Part shown: piece by piece, positions 18,063-25,885 of the stretch
How the letters are laid out: every line of letters starts with the position of its first letter
Numbering within the stretch: position 1 is the first letter of the stretch
Origin: Sporosarcina sp. ZBG7A
GTDB lineage: Bacteria; Bacillota; Bacilli; Bacillales_A; Planococcaceae
Length of the DNA: 64,000 nt
Assembly: GCF_000813425.1 (NCBI RefSeq)
Contig: NZ_JWIB01000027.1
Coordinates: forward strand, 1 to 64,000
Reading direction: 5' to 3'
The notes under the pieces: generated by a model
Told to the model about the DNA's origin: nothing
Database searches by the model: none
The model's input: only the letters and a program-made list of their open reading frames with translations
Translations under genes and position numbers: made by a program

Positions 18063-18175
18063 GCGCTTCCCCTACCTTTGCATACAATTTTTCACTTACT
18101 TAAGTATACCATAGAGCATTCTTTACATGCTGTACTTAGACGGGAAAACCGTTCTCCAAGTTCCCGCCCCTACTG

Positions 18176-18206
18176 AAAAAGCGACCGGCATAATTGCTCG
18201 TCGCTT
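18176..18206 (-). terminator. terminator of sigW-rsiW
   Basis: A 7-bp stem (AAGCGAC at 18179-18185, complement at 18200-18206) overlaps the rsiW stop and is followed on the minus strand by a run of T. It closes the sigW-rsiW unit and insulates cdaA. Confidence 0.7.
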
Positions 18207-18846
18207 ACTCAGTATCTTGATTTTCAGTTTTGTCCGGGGTTAGACCTTTAAATGCAGTTTTCATCTTATACCATAGCCAGTCGAATAGTTCATCGATTTC
18301 TTCAATATTACCCGTCACTACGGCGGTGGAAGCCATATACTTCTCTCCCCTGATGACAGTTACATTTCCATCAACCTGTCCCTCAATACGTAAGTCCCCG
18401 TTCTTTACTACGAGATCTCCCTTGATCACTTCGCCTGCAGGGACGACAACTGTATCTCCTTCAATTACGAGGTTCGGTTGCATCGTAACTGAAAATTGTT
18501 CGTTAGTATTGTAACTTGAAAAGAGTGCCGCACTCATTAGAATGAGAAATAATGCTGCCGCAGACAACATCGGATGTTTGCGTAACCAGCGATTTACTCC
18601 TGTCTTCTTTTTTTGTTGTGTACTTTGCGGTAATCGCGTCATGACTCCCTCAGCAAATCCAACAGGTGCTTGCATCGGATCTGCGAGTTCAAGGAGCGCA
18701 ACCGCTTCACTTAATTCATCGAATAGCATTTGGCACTCTTCGCACGTAGCGAGATGTTCGTTTAATACCTGTTCTTGTTCAGGAGCAATTTCTCCATCCA
18801 GGTATTCGTGCATATATTGGACAACCTCATTTGGACAGTTAGTCAT
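18205..18846 (-). CDS. rsiW: anti-sigma-W factor RsiW
   Basis: A 213-residue single-pass membrane anti-sigma factor. The cytoplasmic N-terminus contains the zinc-binding anti-sigma motif H-L-A-T-C-E-E-C near residues 30-37. One membrane helix lies near residues 90-110 (MLSAAALFLILMSAALF), and the rest is extracytoplasmic with a bactofilin-like beta pattern (EGDTVVVPAGEVIKGDL). In Bacillus, regulated proteolysis of RsiW under envelope stress frees SigW. The gene begins 11 bp after sigW, with GGAGGGG before the ATG. Confidence 0.92.
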   Translation of the reverse strand: MTNCPNEVVQYMHEYLDGEIAPEQEQVLNEHLATCEECQMLFDELSEAVALLELADPMQAPVGFAEGVMTRLPQSTQQKKKTGVNRWLRKHPMLSAAALFLILMSAALFSSYNTNEQFSVTMQPNLVIEGDTVVVPAGEVIKGDLVVKNGDLRIEGQVDGNVTVIRGEKYMASTAVVTGNIEEIDELFDWLWYKMKTAFKGLTPDKTENQDTE

Positions 18847-18857
18847 CCTTACCCCTC

Positions 18858-19421
18858 CTACATTGTACCTATCTGTTTTCGTAATGCTTCCCGCCCTCGA
18901 TGCACACGTGTTTTTACGGTGCCCAGCGGAAGATCTAATATGTCGGCGATCTCTTGGAGTGGCAGTTCTTCCATATACCTAAGCGTTATAACAGAACGAT
19001 ACTTTTCTGGCAAACGTCCAATTTCGTATTGAACACGTTCTTGTGTCTCCATACGTTCGACTTCCTCTTCAGGCAGATCCTCAGCGGCTGCAATTTGTGA
19101 GTACATATCGAGCCCTTCCGTACCAGGAACTTGCGCATCCAGAGAATAATCTGGCTTCTTTTTCCGGATTCTATCAATGCAAAGGTTCGTCGCAATTCGA
19201 AAAATCCACGTTGAAAATTTACGCTTTTGGTCAAACGTATGCAAATTTGAATACGCCCTAACGAAAGCCTCCTGCGCAATATCCTGTGCCTCCTCCCGAC
19301 TTCCGAGCATCCGATAACAGACATGATATAAGCGGTTCTGGAAAAGCAGTACAATCTCTTCAAAAGAATCTTGATTCCCTTTCAGCACTTCATTTATTCG
19401 TTTATTGATCAACTCATCCAA
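18858..19421 (-). CDS. sigW: ECF RNA polymerase sigma factor SigW
   Basis: A 187-residue group IV sigma factor. Region 2 shows EEAQDIAQEAFVRAYSNLHTF and FSTWIFRIATNLCIDRIRKKKPDY. Region 4 shows LPEKYRSVITLRYMEELPLQEIADILDLPLGTVKTRVHRGREALR with its helix-turn-helix. The start codon is TTG (19419-19421) with GGAGG about 11 nt upstream. A sigma-W-type promoter precedes it, so autoregulation is expected. It is cotranscribed with rsiW. Confidence 0.95.
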   Translation of the reverse strand: MDELINKRINEVLKGNQDSFEEIVLLFQNRLYHVCYRMLGSREEAQDIAQEAFVRAYSNLHTFDQKRKFSTWIFRIATNLCIDRIRKKKPDYSLDAQVPGTEGLDMYSQIAAAEDLPEEEVERMETQERVQYEIGRLPEKYRSVITLRYMEELPLQEIADILDLPLGTVKTRVHRGREALRKQIGTM

Positions 19422-19461
19422 AGACTCTCATCCTCCGCTTCTGCTGCGGCTGTCCCTTCTA

Positions 19462-19488
19462 TACGGACGAAGGGGTCTACAGGTTTCA
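19462..19488 (-). promoter_or_regulatory. sigma-W autoregulatory promoter
   Basis: On the minus strand TGAAAC (19483-19488) and CGTA (19462-19465) are separated by 17 bp. Sigma-W promoters in Bacillus have TGAAAC and CGTA with about 16 bp between. The site lies some 40 bp upstream of the sigW start. Confidence 0.8.
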
Positions 19489-19551
19489 TTTAAATATAAA
19501 TTCATTTTACCAAATTGCAGAAAATATTTCCTTACTTTCTACAATACTCCC

Positions 19552-19589
19552 AAAAAATAAGAGACACACATGTATTGTATGCCTCTCTT
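19552..19589 (-). terminator. terminator of rocF
   Basis: A hairpin with outer stem AAGAGA/TCTCTT (19559-19564 and 19584-19589) and an inner CATACA/TGTGTG pairing with a small bulge, followed on the minus strand by ATTTTTT. It lies 40 bp past the arginase stop. Confidence 0.75.
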
Positions 19590-19629
19590 ACACTTAACTA
19601 TTAGTTTCACAACGTGCAATTATTTCATC

Positions 19630-20538
19630 TTAAAGAAGTTTTTCACCGAATAGTGAACCGATTAATCCAACTGCTACGTCGGCAGTTGCATTTTTATCAT
19701 CCAATATCGGATTGACTTCTACGAACTCCGCAGAAGTGACTAATCCTGAATCTTGAAGCATCTCCATTGCTAAATGACTCTCACGATAGCTGATGCCACC
19801 TGGAACAGGCGTGCCAACACCTGGCGTATATAGTGGATCCAATCCATCCAAATCCAGTGACAAATGGAGTCCATCAATATTTTTAGATTTTAAGTAGTCG
19901 ATTGCTTGATTCATGACAGACGTCATGCCATCACGATCGATTTCGTGCATTGTGAACACTTTAATCCCCAATTCCTTAATCACTTCGCGTTCACCAGGAT
20001 CGACAGAACGTGCTCCTATGATAACGACGTTTTCAGGTTTAATTTTCCGACCCTCTTTATAGATGTTTACAAGTCGATCATGCCCCATTCCAAGGCTAAC
20101 CGCAAGAGGCATCCCATGGATATTACCTGAAGGCGATGTTTTTTCTGTATTGATATCAGCGTGCGCATCATACCAGATGACACCCAAATTATTGTATTTC
20201 TCCGATAGTCCTGCAAGTGTACCAATCGCCATGCTATGATCGCCGCCGAAAACAAGCGGGAATTGTCCATTCTTCGTCAACTCAGCCACACGTCCAGCAA
20301 GCTCCGTGCATGCATTTGTAACTTCATCAAGGTTTTTCAACCCATCTATATCCTGTCCAACTCGCTCGCCCGTTGGAACAGCAATATCTCCCGTATCTGT
20401 CACGAGATGGCCTATTGCTTCAAGACGAGACACTGCACCTGCGTAACGAATTGCACTTGGCCCCATATCTACGCCTCTTCGGCTCTGTCCATAGTCAAGC
20501 GGAACGCCTACCATTGAAATGTTCAAGTTCTTCTCCAT
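19630..20538 (-). CDS. rocF: arginase
   Basis: A 302-residue cytoplasmic arginase that hydrolyses arginine to ornithine and urea. All manganese-binding motifs are visible: FGGDHSMAIGT, WYDAHADINT and SLDLDGLDP, plus the substrate-side SGNIHGMPLA. AGGGGG precedes the ATG. A sigma-A promoter and a perfect ARG box lie upstream, so ArgR/AhrC control is likely. The rest of the roc arginine pathway is not in this window, so the gene stands alone here. Confidence 0.96.
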   Translation of the reverse strand: MEKNLNISMVGVPLDYGQSRRGVDMGPSAIRYAGAVSRLEAIGHLVTDTGDIAVPTGERVGQDIDGLKNLDEVTNACTELAGRVAELTKNGQFPLVFGGDHSMAIGTLAGLSEKYNNLGVIWYDAHADINTEKTSPSGNIHGMPLAVSLGMGHDRLVNIYKEGRKIKPENVVIIGARSVDPGEREVIKELGIKVFTMHEIDRDGMTSVMNQAIDYLKSKNIDGLHLSLDLDGLDPLYTPGVGTPVPGGISYRESHLAMEMLQDSGLVTSAEFVEVNPILDDKNATADVAVGLIGSLFGEKLL

Positions 20539-20577
20539 GTCTATTTCCCCCTGAAGTTTTCTTTATCTGACATTTCT

Positions 20578-20606
20578 ATTGTATCCGCTTCTTTCTAATG
20601 GCTCAA
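20578..20606 (-). promoter_or_regulatory. sigma-A promoter of rocF
   Basis: On the minus strand TTGAGC (20601-20606) and TACAAT (20578-20583) are separated by 17 bp. The -10 lies 39 bp before the rocF ATG. It is of vegetative type; no -12/-24 sigma-L motif was seen. Confidence 0.7.
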
Positions 20607-20617
20607 CCAAGCAATAT

Positions 20618-20635
20618 ACTGAATATTTATTCAGT
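20618..20635. promoter_or_regulatory. ARG box (ArgR/AhrC operator) upstream of rocF
   Basis: The 18-bp palindrome ACTGAATAAATATTCAGT (minus-strand reading) fits the ARG-box core TGAAT-N4-ATTCA exactly. It lies just upstream of the rocF -35, centred roughly 55 bp before the expected transcription start, a position suited to an activator. The TAA stop codon of the neighbouring GGDEF-EAL gene lies inside it. Confidence 0.8.
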
Positions 20636-22735
20636 GTCATTACCGTTTTTCGAAAATTTTTCAAGTAATTCACGGATTTCTGTAGATGGAATTGGACGGC
20701 TATAAAAATAACCTTGTCCCTCTCTGCAACCGAGCTGTCTGACAATACTCGCTTGCTCAGCAGTCTCAATTCCTTCTGCTATGACATTCATGCCGGCAAT
20801 GTCCGCCATTGTAACGATTGCTTTTATGATCGCACGACTATTTTCACTCGTTTCAACATCCCGAACAAAAGACATGTCAATCTTCAATGTTTCCGCAGGG
20901 AATTCCTTTATATAACTGAACGAGCTAAACCCTGTACCAAAATCATCTATGGATACAACAAATCCAAGGTCCCGCAATCGTCTAAGAGACGAACTCATTT
21001 CCAAACGGTCTGCAAAAGCACTCTCTGTCACTTCCATTTCTATGTATGCAGGATCAAGATCAGTCTTCTCCAGTAATGAGCGAACATAGGGAATGAGATC
21101 TGGACTCTCTAATTGGACCGCCGAGAGATTGACCGCTACTGTTATAGGCAATGAACAGACAGTCTGAAGTTCCTTTGCTTTTTTAAACGCTTCTTCTAAA
21201 ATCCATTCTCCAAGAGGAATGATAATTTTCGTTTCTTCTGCTATCCCAATAAATTTGTCGGGAGGAATTCGTCCAAGATCAGGGTGTTGCCATCTAACTA
21301 GCGCTTCAAATCCAACGATCACTTCTTTATCCAGATCAACTTTCGGCTGATATTCTAATAGAAAGTGTCCCTCTTTGACACTTTTCCTAAGCTCGTTTTC
21401 TAAGATAATCCGGTCTAACGATTTTGAATACATATCAGGAACAAAAATTGCGCTTCCCGAGCCTCCTTGTTCTTTTACATACTGCATCGCTTGCTGTGTC
21501 GTTGTAATCCAACCAGGTACTTCAGTCGCATGGTTAGGATACACAGACAGACCACAGCTTACGGAAGGATTATATAATTGCCCCGCCACTTCAACAGGTG
21601 CTTCTATTATTTTCTGCAAAGCACAAGTCCAGTCAAAAAGTTCTTCCAAGGACTTATCACTTTTCATTACAAAAGCAAACTCATCTCCAGCCGTTCTCCC
21701 ACACAATGCCCCATCCAGATGCAAAGCAAGGCGCTCTGCAATTTTTCTAAGGATTTCATCACCCCGGTCATGACCAAACGTTTCATTGGCATAACGCAAT
21801 TTGTCAATGTTCAGGTGGACTAATCCAAGCAATTCGTCCGTATTTTTCGCTCGATCGATTTCAACAAACAACCCTTTCAAAAAGGATCTTCGATTTAATA
21901 GGCCTGTTAGCTGATCGATAGATGTTAAGTCTAAAATGAGTTTTTCTTGTTGTTTTACGGCCGTATTATCATGTATGACCAATACGCTGAATCCAACATA
22001 TTCCCCTTCAGTTGTAATACGTGACAAACTACCACTCATTTGCATAACGCAGTTTTGATTTACTTTCAAACGGAACTCCACTGACACCTCATGCACCTGT
22101 GAATGATTTATCCGATGAAGAGCGTCCTTCAGGTTGTCGAGATCCTCACTTACCATTGCCTTCAATACATCAGGATTTGAGCCGCCGATTAGTTTCTCAA
22201 TCGAAGGAGATTGGTAGTGAATTCTTCCATTTGCATCTACCACAGCAATATAGTCACCTGAGTTTTCAGTAATCAGCCGATACAACTCTGCTTGTTTTCG
22301 TAATGTTACTTCTATGCTTTTCTTTTCAGTTATGTCATGTCTAATCGAAATATATTGTTTCGGAATTCCTTTTTCATTTAAGAAAGGAACAATTGTGGTA
22401 TCGACCCAATAGTGAGAACCATCTTTAGCTCGATTGTAGATTTCTCCTCGCCAAATCCTCCCTTGACCAATTGTCTTCCACATTTCTTTGAAAAATGATT
22501 TTGGATGAAATCCTGAATTGACGATGCGCTGATTTGCCCCTATGAGCTCATCTTGAGAGTACTGTGAGAGGTTGGAGAAAAACTCATTTGCATAAATAAT
22601 TTCACCAGTTCTATCCGTAATCGCTACAATCGCAGAATTATCTATAGCGTATACGATGTCGTTCAATAACTGCGAGACCTCTAATTGTGGTTGACGTTTA
22701 ACTAAGTTATGAATCATATCCTGATGGTTCTTCAT
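20627..22735 (-). CDS. PAS-PAS-GGDEF-EAL c-di-GMP protein
   Basis: A 702-residue cytoplasmic protein. PAS 1 (about residues 25-145, with IVAITDRTGEIIYANEFF) and PAS 2 (about 145-260) lead into a GGDEF domain whose active site reads RTAGDEFAF, that is A-G-D-E-F in place of G-G-D-E-F, with no clear inhibitory site. The EAL domain looks complete: GFEALVRWQHP, VAVNLSAVQL, EMEVTESAF, IDDFGTGFSSFSYI, KIDMSFV and IAEGIETAEQ. Phosphodiesterase activity on c-di-GMP is therefore likely; cyclase activity is uncertain. It is monocistronic and has no membrane segment. Confidence 0.93.
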   Translation of the reverse strand: MKNHQDMIHNLVKRQPQLEVSQLLNDIVYAIDNSAIVAITDRTGEIIYANEFFSNLSQYSQDELIGANQRIVNSGFHPKSFFKEMWKTIGQGRIWRGEIYNRAKDGSHYWVDTTIVPFLNEKGIPKQYISIRHDITEKKSIEVTLRKQAELYRLITENSGDYIAVVDANGRIHYQSPSIEKLIGGSNPDVLKAMVSEDLDNLKDALHRINHSQVHEVSVEFRLKVNQNCVMQMSGSLSRITTEGEYVGFSVLVIHDNTAVKQQEKLILDLTSIDQLTGLLNRRSFLKGLFVEIDRAKNTDELLGLVHLNIDKLRYANETFGHDRGDEILRKIAERLALHLDGALCGRTAGDEFAFVMKSDKSLEELFDWTCALQKIIEAPVEVAGQLYNPSVSCGLSVYPNHATEVPGWITTTQQAMQYVKEQGGSGSAIFVPDMYSKSLDRIILENELRKSVKEGHFLLEYQPKVDLDKEVIVGFEALVRWQHPDLGRIPPDKFIGIAEETKIIIPLGEWILEEAFKKAKELQTVCSLPITVAVNLSAVQLESPDLIPYVRSLLEKTDLDPAYIEMEVTESAFADRLEMSSSLRRLRDLGFVVSIDDFGTGFSSFSYIKEFPAETLKIDMSFVRDVETSENSRAIIKAIVTMADIAGMNVIAEGIETAEQASIVRQLGCREGQGYFYSRPIPSTEIRELLEKFSKNGNDTE

Positions 22736-22800
22736 GTGACACCTCTTTCATCCAGGAACTGTCTGGAACCTGTGAGTATTCATGTTGATAAGTATAAGAC

Positions 22801-22831
22801 AAAAAAGCCCTTTCCGTTGAACTAGGAAGGG
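22801..22831 (-). terminator. terminator downstream of the tRNA cluster
   Basis: Stem CCCTTCC/GGAAAGGG (minus-strand reading, one bulged base) is followed by six T at 22801-22806. It lies about 140 bp after the last tRNA gene. The intervening stretch is AT-rich and holds no gene. Confidence 0.75.
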
Positions 22832-22972
22832 ACGAGGTCGTTCTATTTAAATTATCGGTTCGTTTTAATCACTTGTTAAAAGATCATTTTTTCTAATTAT
22901 TTCAAGAGTTTTGTCATATAATAATTAGGATTTTCAATTACTTTGTATTGCTCCAAACAAAGTTTGAAAAAT

Positions 22973-23047
22973 TGGCTGGGGTAGCTGGATTCGAACCAAC
23001 GAGTGACGGAGTCAAAGTCCGTTGCCTTACCGCTTGGCTATACCCCA
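22973..23047 (-). tRNA. tRNA-Gln (TTG)
   Basis: A cloverleaf of 75 nt including encoded CCA. The acceptor stem is TGGGGTA/TACCCCA, the anticodon loop CTTTGAC gives anticodon TTG, and the T-loop is GTTCGAATC. It is the last gene of a five-tRNA cluster. Confidence 0.97.
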
Positions 23048-23130
23048 GTAATTAAAAAAATCGGCTCATCTCTGCGCCGGAGTACTACTAATTAAGATAA
23101 CCATTATTATAAAAGACTATACATGGAAAA

Positions 23131-23215
23131 TGGTGGTGGGGGACGGATTCGAACCGCCGAACCCGGAGGGAGCGGATTTACAGTCCGCCGCGTTTAGCCA
23201 CTTCGCTACCCCACC
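23131..23215 (-). tRNA. tRNA-Tyr (GTA)
   Basis: A class II tRNA of 85 nt with an extended variable arm and encoded CCA. The acceptor stem is GGTGGGG/CCCCACC, the anticodon loop CTGTAAA gives GTA, and the T-loop is GTTCGAATC. Confidence 0.97.
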
Positions 23216-23282
23216 ATTGGTTAATTGTTAATAAGCGTGCATGGCGACATCGCTTATCTGCTATGTATTACTGGAACAAACA

Positions 23283-23357
23283 TGGTGACCCCTACGGGAT
23301 TCGAACCCGTGTTACCGCCGTGAAAGGGCGGTGTCTTAACCGCTTGACCAAGGGGCC
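23283..23357 (-). tRNA. tRNA-Glu (TTC)
   Basis: A 75-nt tRNA with encoded CCA. The acceptor stem is GGCCCCT/AGGGGTC with one G-U pair, and the anticodon loop CTTTCAC gives TTC. Confidence 0.97.
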
Positions 23358-23400
23358 ATATTTTTCGCAAAACAGTCGCCAGCTGTTCAAAACAGATTAC

Positions 23401-23476
23401 TGGAGCTTCCAACCGGATTCGAACCGGTGACCTCTTCCTTACCATGGAAGCACTCTACCTACTGAGCTATGGAAGC
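23401..23476 (-). tRNA. tRNA-Thr (GGT)
   Basis: A 76-nt tRNA with encoded CCA. The acceptor stem is GCTTCCA/TGGAAGC, and the anticodon stem CTTCC/GGAAG encloses ATGGTAA, giving GGT. Confidence 0.96.
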
Positions 23477-23490
23477 ATAGGCATGGAAAA

Positions 23491-23565
23491 TGGCTCCGCA
23501 GGTAGGACTCGAACCTACGACCGATCGGTTAACAGCCGATTGCTCTACCACTGAGCTACTGCGGA
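23491..23565 (-). tRNA. tRNA-Asn (GTT)
   Basis: A 75-nt tRNA with encoded CCA. The acceptor stem is TCCGCAG/CTGCGGA, and the anticodon loop CTGTTAA gives GTT. It is the first gene of the cluster behind the promoter at 23598-23625. Confidence 0.97.
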
Positions 23566-23597
23566 ATAATAGTATTAGCTTTTATCGAACAACGAAA

Positions 23598-23625
23598 ATT
23601 ATACCACAACTTCAAAAGATAGCAA
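23598..23625 (-). promoter_or_regulatory. extended -10 promoter of the tRNA cluster
   Basis: On the minus strand TTGCTA (23620-23625) and TATAAT (23598-23603) are 16 bp apart, with TGG directly before the -10 (extended -10). It lies 33 bp upstream of tRNA-Asn. Confidence 0.75.
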
Positions 23626-23745
23626 TAGGTTTTTTTTATCGTGTTCTCTTCGTCTATTGACGACTTTTACATAATAGCATGTGGTGCGCATAACGGTCAA
23701 GCCTTCATCATAAAGTACAGTAAACATGTTGGAAAGGAGCTTTTT

Positions 23746-24408
23746 GTGCTAAAAAAGTTAGGTTGGATCATTATCATTTGTACGCTAATTCTCGTATTAT
23801 GGCCCTCTTCCATCAAAACTCCGCAGATATTAAGTGTGTTCAAACTGACAGAGGAACCCGATGTTGTCGTTAGAGGCACATCCGGCTCAGCACTGACTTT
23901 GGATATTTCTTTTGGTGACTCCGCTCTTGAAAACTGGATTGCAGAGCTAGAAGCCCCTTATCCTTTGCTACTTGTAGATACTGCTTGGGCAATGCGCTTC
24001 CCGGACTCTGCTGAACTCATTCGCAAAAAGAATATTCCAGTTGCTCTTTTAGGTAAAGAAGGAGCCGCCTATGAAGAAGATTCTGCCCTCTTCACTAAGC
24101 AGCTAGAGGAATTCTCGATTCTATTCGAGAAAAAACCTCTTTGGTTCCGTACAAGCGATGAAGTCTTTCCAAAACTACTTCAAGAGTCCTTATGGAAGCA
24201 TGAAATAAATGCTCTCGGTTCCACTTTGCGTTGGAAAGGTGGAAAACTCCCTCCCCATAAAAAAGGTGAAATATTGACTGCCGCCCTAGAGCGCAAAGGA
24301 AAAACAACATTGGATGATATTAATCGATTACTAGCCAGTCGTGAATTTCAATCCGTGGAAGATGTATTATTTGCGACAGATGTCAAAACCAAAAAGATTC
24401 CTGAATAA
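23746..24408 (+). CDS. divergent PdaB/YbaN-like membrane protein, probably inactive deacetylase
   Basis: A 220-residue protein with an N-terminal membrane anchor (LGWIIIICTLILVLWP) and a NodB-like polysaccharide-deacetylase core. The phrase ALTLDISFGD aligns with the ALTFDISWGD motif of PdaB, and LLVDTAWAMRFPDSAELIRKKNIP aligns with the FFLSxxWAxRxPD region. The later part lacks the His metal ligands and is shortened, so catalysis is doubtful. The neighbours kbaA, gerD, salA and cwlD place it at the ybaN/pdaB position of Bacillus. The GTG at 23746, after AAAGGAG, is chosen over upstream in-frame codons. A GCATA hexamer upstream could be a forespore promoter -35 (weak). Confidence 0.65.
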   Translation: MLKKLGWIIIICTLILVLWPSSIKTPQILSVFKLTEEPDVVVRGTSGSALTLDISFGDSALENWIAELEAPYPLLLVDTAWAMRFPDSAELIRKKNIPVALLGKEGAAYEEDSALFTKQLEEFSILFEKKPLWFRTSDEVFPKLLQESLWKHEINALGSTLRWKGGKLPPHKKGEILTAALERKGKTTLDDINRLLASREFQSVEDVLFATDVKTKKIPE

Positions 24409-24454
24409 CAAAAGACGCACATCTGGCGATTTTCGCTAGTGTGCGTCTTTTGTT
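24407..24454. terminator. bidirectional terminator between the pdaB-like gene and kbaA
   Basis: A perfect 14-bp inverted repeat (AACAAAAGACGCAC at 24407-24420 and its complement at 24441-24454) with T-rich ends on both strands, overlapping the stop codons of the two converging genes. Confidence 0.88.
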
Positions 24455-25130
24455 ATTTTGCATTTGCAGCTTTTTGTTTTCTACGCTCTGCTTTTCTTGC
24501 ATCTAATTTTTGTTTGTCCTCGTCAGATTTCCGATTGTATTTGGGAAGCGCGAGGAGTTGATAGGAATTCACAGCGACAAGCGGGAATAGCATAATCGTC
24601 ACCCATGTGTCGACTTCTCCATTGCGGACCATCAAAGCTGGTAACCATTCAAGAGTTGTTATGACAATCATGAAAAACAATGCGGAAATCAGGATATGTT
24701 TTTTTGTCCACTGCGCTTTGAACCAAGCCGTTACTGCAGCAGTTCCTACAAGTATCCCTAGCAACACCATATAGAGAACAGTCCGTCCTGCATCATCCGA
24801 AGTCAGACGGAATCTGAAAAAGACTAAGTCAAAGAGAACGACGACGATCAACAGTAGTTGTACCCAATTCCAGAGTGTCAACGTTCTAAACAAATTGACT
24901 CCGAACTGGTGGATGGTTAAATAAGCGAAGAAGCCCATTTGTGCGATAACACTCATCGTAAATCCTAGAAATACCATCCATAAAAAAGCACCTAAAAACT
25001 GGACATATTCTCCGGTTGATAAGTATGAGTAAAAAAAATCCCAACGAACAATCAGTCCGACAAGTCCAGTAATAGCGCCACCTAAAAGTAGAGCCCGTAT
25101 GAAAAATTTAATCCAATTTCGTATAGTCAC
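24453..25130 (-). CDS. kbaA: KinB-signalling pathway activation protein KbaA
   Basis: A 225-residue integral membrane protein with about six hydrophobic segments. The phrases IAQMGFFAYLTIHQFG and LWNWVQLLLIVVVLFDLVFFRF match KbaA of Bacillus, which is needed for KinB-dependent entry into sporulation. The C-terminal tail is basic and coiled-coil-like. The start codon is GTG (25128-25130) with GGAGG 9 nt upstream. Its position beside gerD supports the identification. Confidence 0.9.
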   Translation of the reverse strand: MTIRNWIKFFIRALLLGGAITGLVGLIVRWDFFYSYLSTGEYVQFLGAFLWMVFLGFTMSVIAQMGFFAYLTIHQFGVNLFRTLTLWNWVQLLLIVVVLFDLVFFRFRLTSDDAGRTVLYMVLLGILVGTAAVTAWFKAQWTKKHILISALFFMIVITTLEWLPALMVRNGEVDTWVTIMLFPLVAVNSYQLLALPKYNRKSDEDKQKLDARKAERRKQKAANAK

Positions 25131-25208
25131 AGCAGCGTTCCTCCGTTTTGATTACTGATTCTAGTGTAACAGCGATTTATCGAAAAATCTATTTCATTCA
25201 ACAGTCTT

Positions 25209-25240
25209 TGCATAATATGCGCAAAGTTGTGAACAATAAT
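25209..25240 (+). promoter_or_regulatory. candidate forespore (sigma-G type) promoter of gerD
   Basis: TGCATA (25209-25214) and CAATAAT (25234-25240) upstream of gerD resemble sigma-G -35 and -10 elements, with slightly long spacing. gerD of Bacillus is transcribed by sigma-G. This is a weak motif match supported mainly by gene identity. Confidence 0.35.
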
Positions 25241-25269
25241 TGAAAAGTCAGTGGAGGGATTTCAAATTC

Positions 25270-25869
25270 ATGAGAAAATTAGCAATGTGTCTGCTCCCTG
25301 TCCTATTCGTCTTATCCGCATGTAGCAACGCACAAAACGCAACACCTTCTTACGATGAAACGAAAAAGATGATGACTGATGCGATACAAACCGAGGAAGG
25401 GAAAAAAGCGATCAGGCAGTTGCTGACGGAAGAAGAATTCAGAAAACAGCTTGTCCTTGAACAACCCGAAGTAACTACCGCCATCGAATCGACGTTGCTT
25501 TCAAAAGAGGGGAAAGATTTTTGGAAAGAAACGTTCGATGATCCGAAGTTTCAAAAAACAATCGCATCCAGTATGAAGGATCAGCAGCAAGAAATTATGA
25601 AAGCCTTGATGAACGATGCGTCATTCCAAAAAGAGCTTGAAGAGTTCTTTGGAACCCCCGATATGCAAAAACAGTTAGAAAATATCTTGCACTCCGGCTC
25701 TTTGAAAAAGGAATTCGAAAAAGCGATTGAAGAAACGATTAGCAGTCCCTTGCTCCAAGCAAAGTGGCAAGAACTCATTTTGCAGGCAGGAGAAGTAAAG
25801 CCAGTTGAAAAAGACGATAAGAAGAAGAAAAAAGAAGATGACAAAGAAGAAAGCGGAGGGGGACAGTAG
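25270..25869 (+). CDS. gerD: spore germination lipoprotein GerD
   Basis: A 199-residue lipoprotein. Signal peptide MRKLAMCLLPVLFVLSAC ends in lipobox L-S-A-C. The mature part is a helical repeat region rich in phrases such as TEEGKKAIRQLLTEEEFRKQL and a strongly charged Lys/Asp/Glu tail. GerD organises nutrient germinant receptors into clusters in the spore inner membrane. The ATG at 25270 follows GGAGGG; an ATG ten codons upstream lacks a ribosome site. It is convergent with salA and divergent from kbaA. Confidence 0.9.
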   Translation: MRKLAMCLLPVLFVLSACSNAQNATPSYDETKKMMTDAIQTEEGKKAIRQLLTEEEFRKQLVLEQPEVTTAIESTLLSKEGKDFWKETFDDPKFQKTIASSMKDQQQEIMKALMNDASFQKELEEFFGTPDMQKQLENILHSGSLKKEFEKAIEETISSPLLQAKWQELILQAGEVKPVEKDDKKKKKEDDKEESGGGQ

Positions 25870-25883
25870 CCCACTCCGCTTTT
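25850..25883. terminator. bidirectional terminator between gerD and salA
   Basis: AAAGCGGAG (25850-25858) pairs with CTCCGCTTT (25874-25882) across a 15-nt loop; T-tracts follow on both strands. It overlaps the end of gerD. Confidence 0.8.
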
Positions 25884-25885
25884 AC

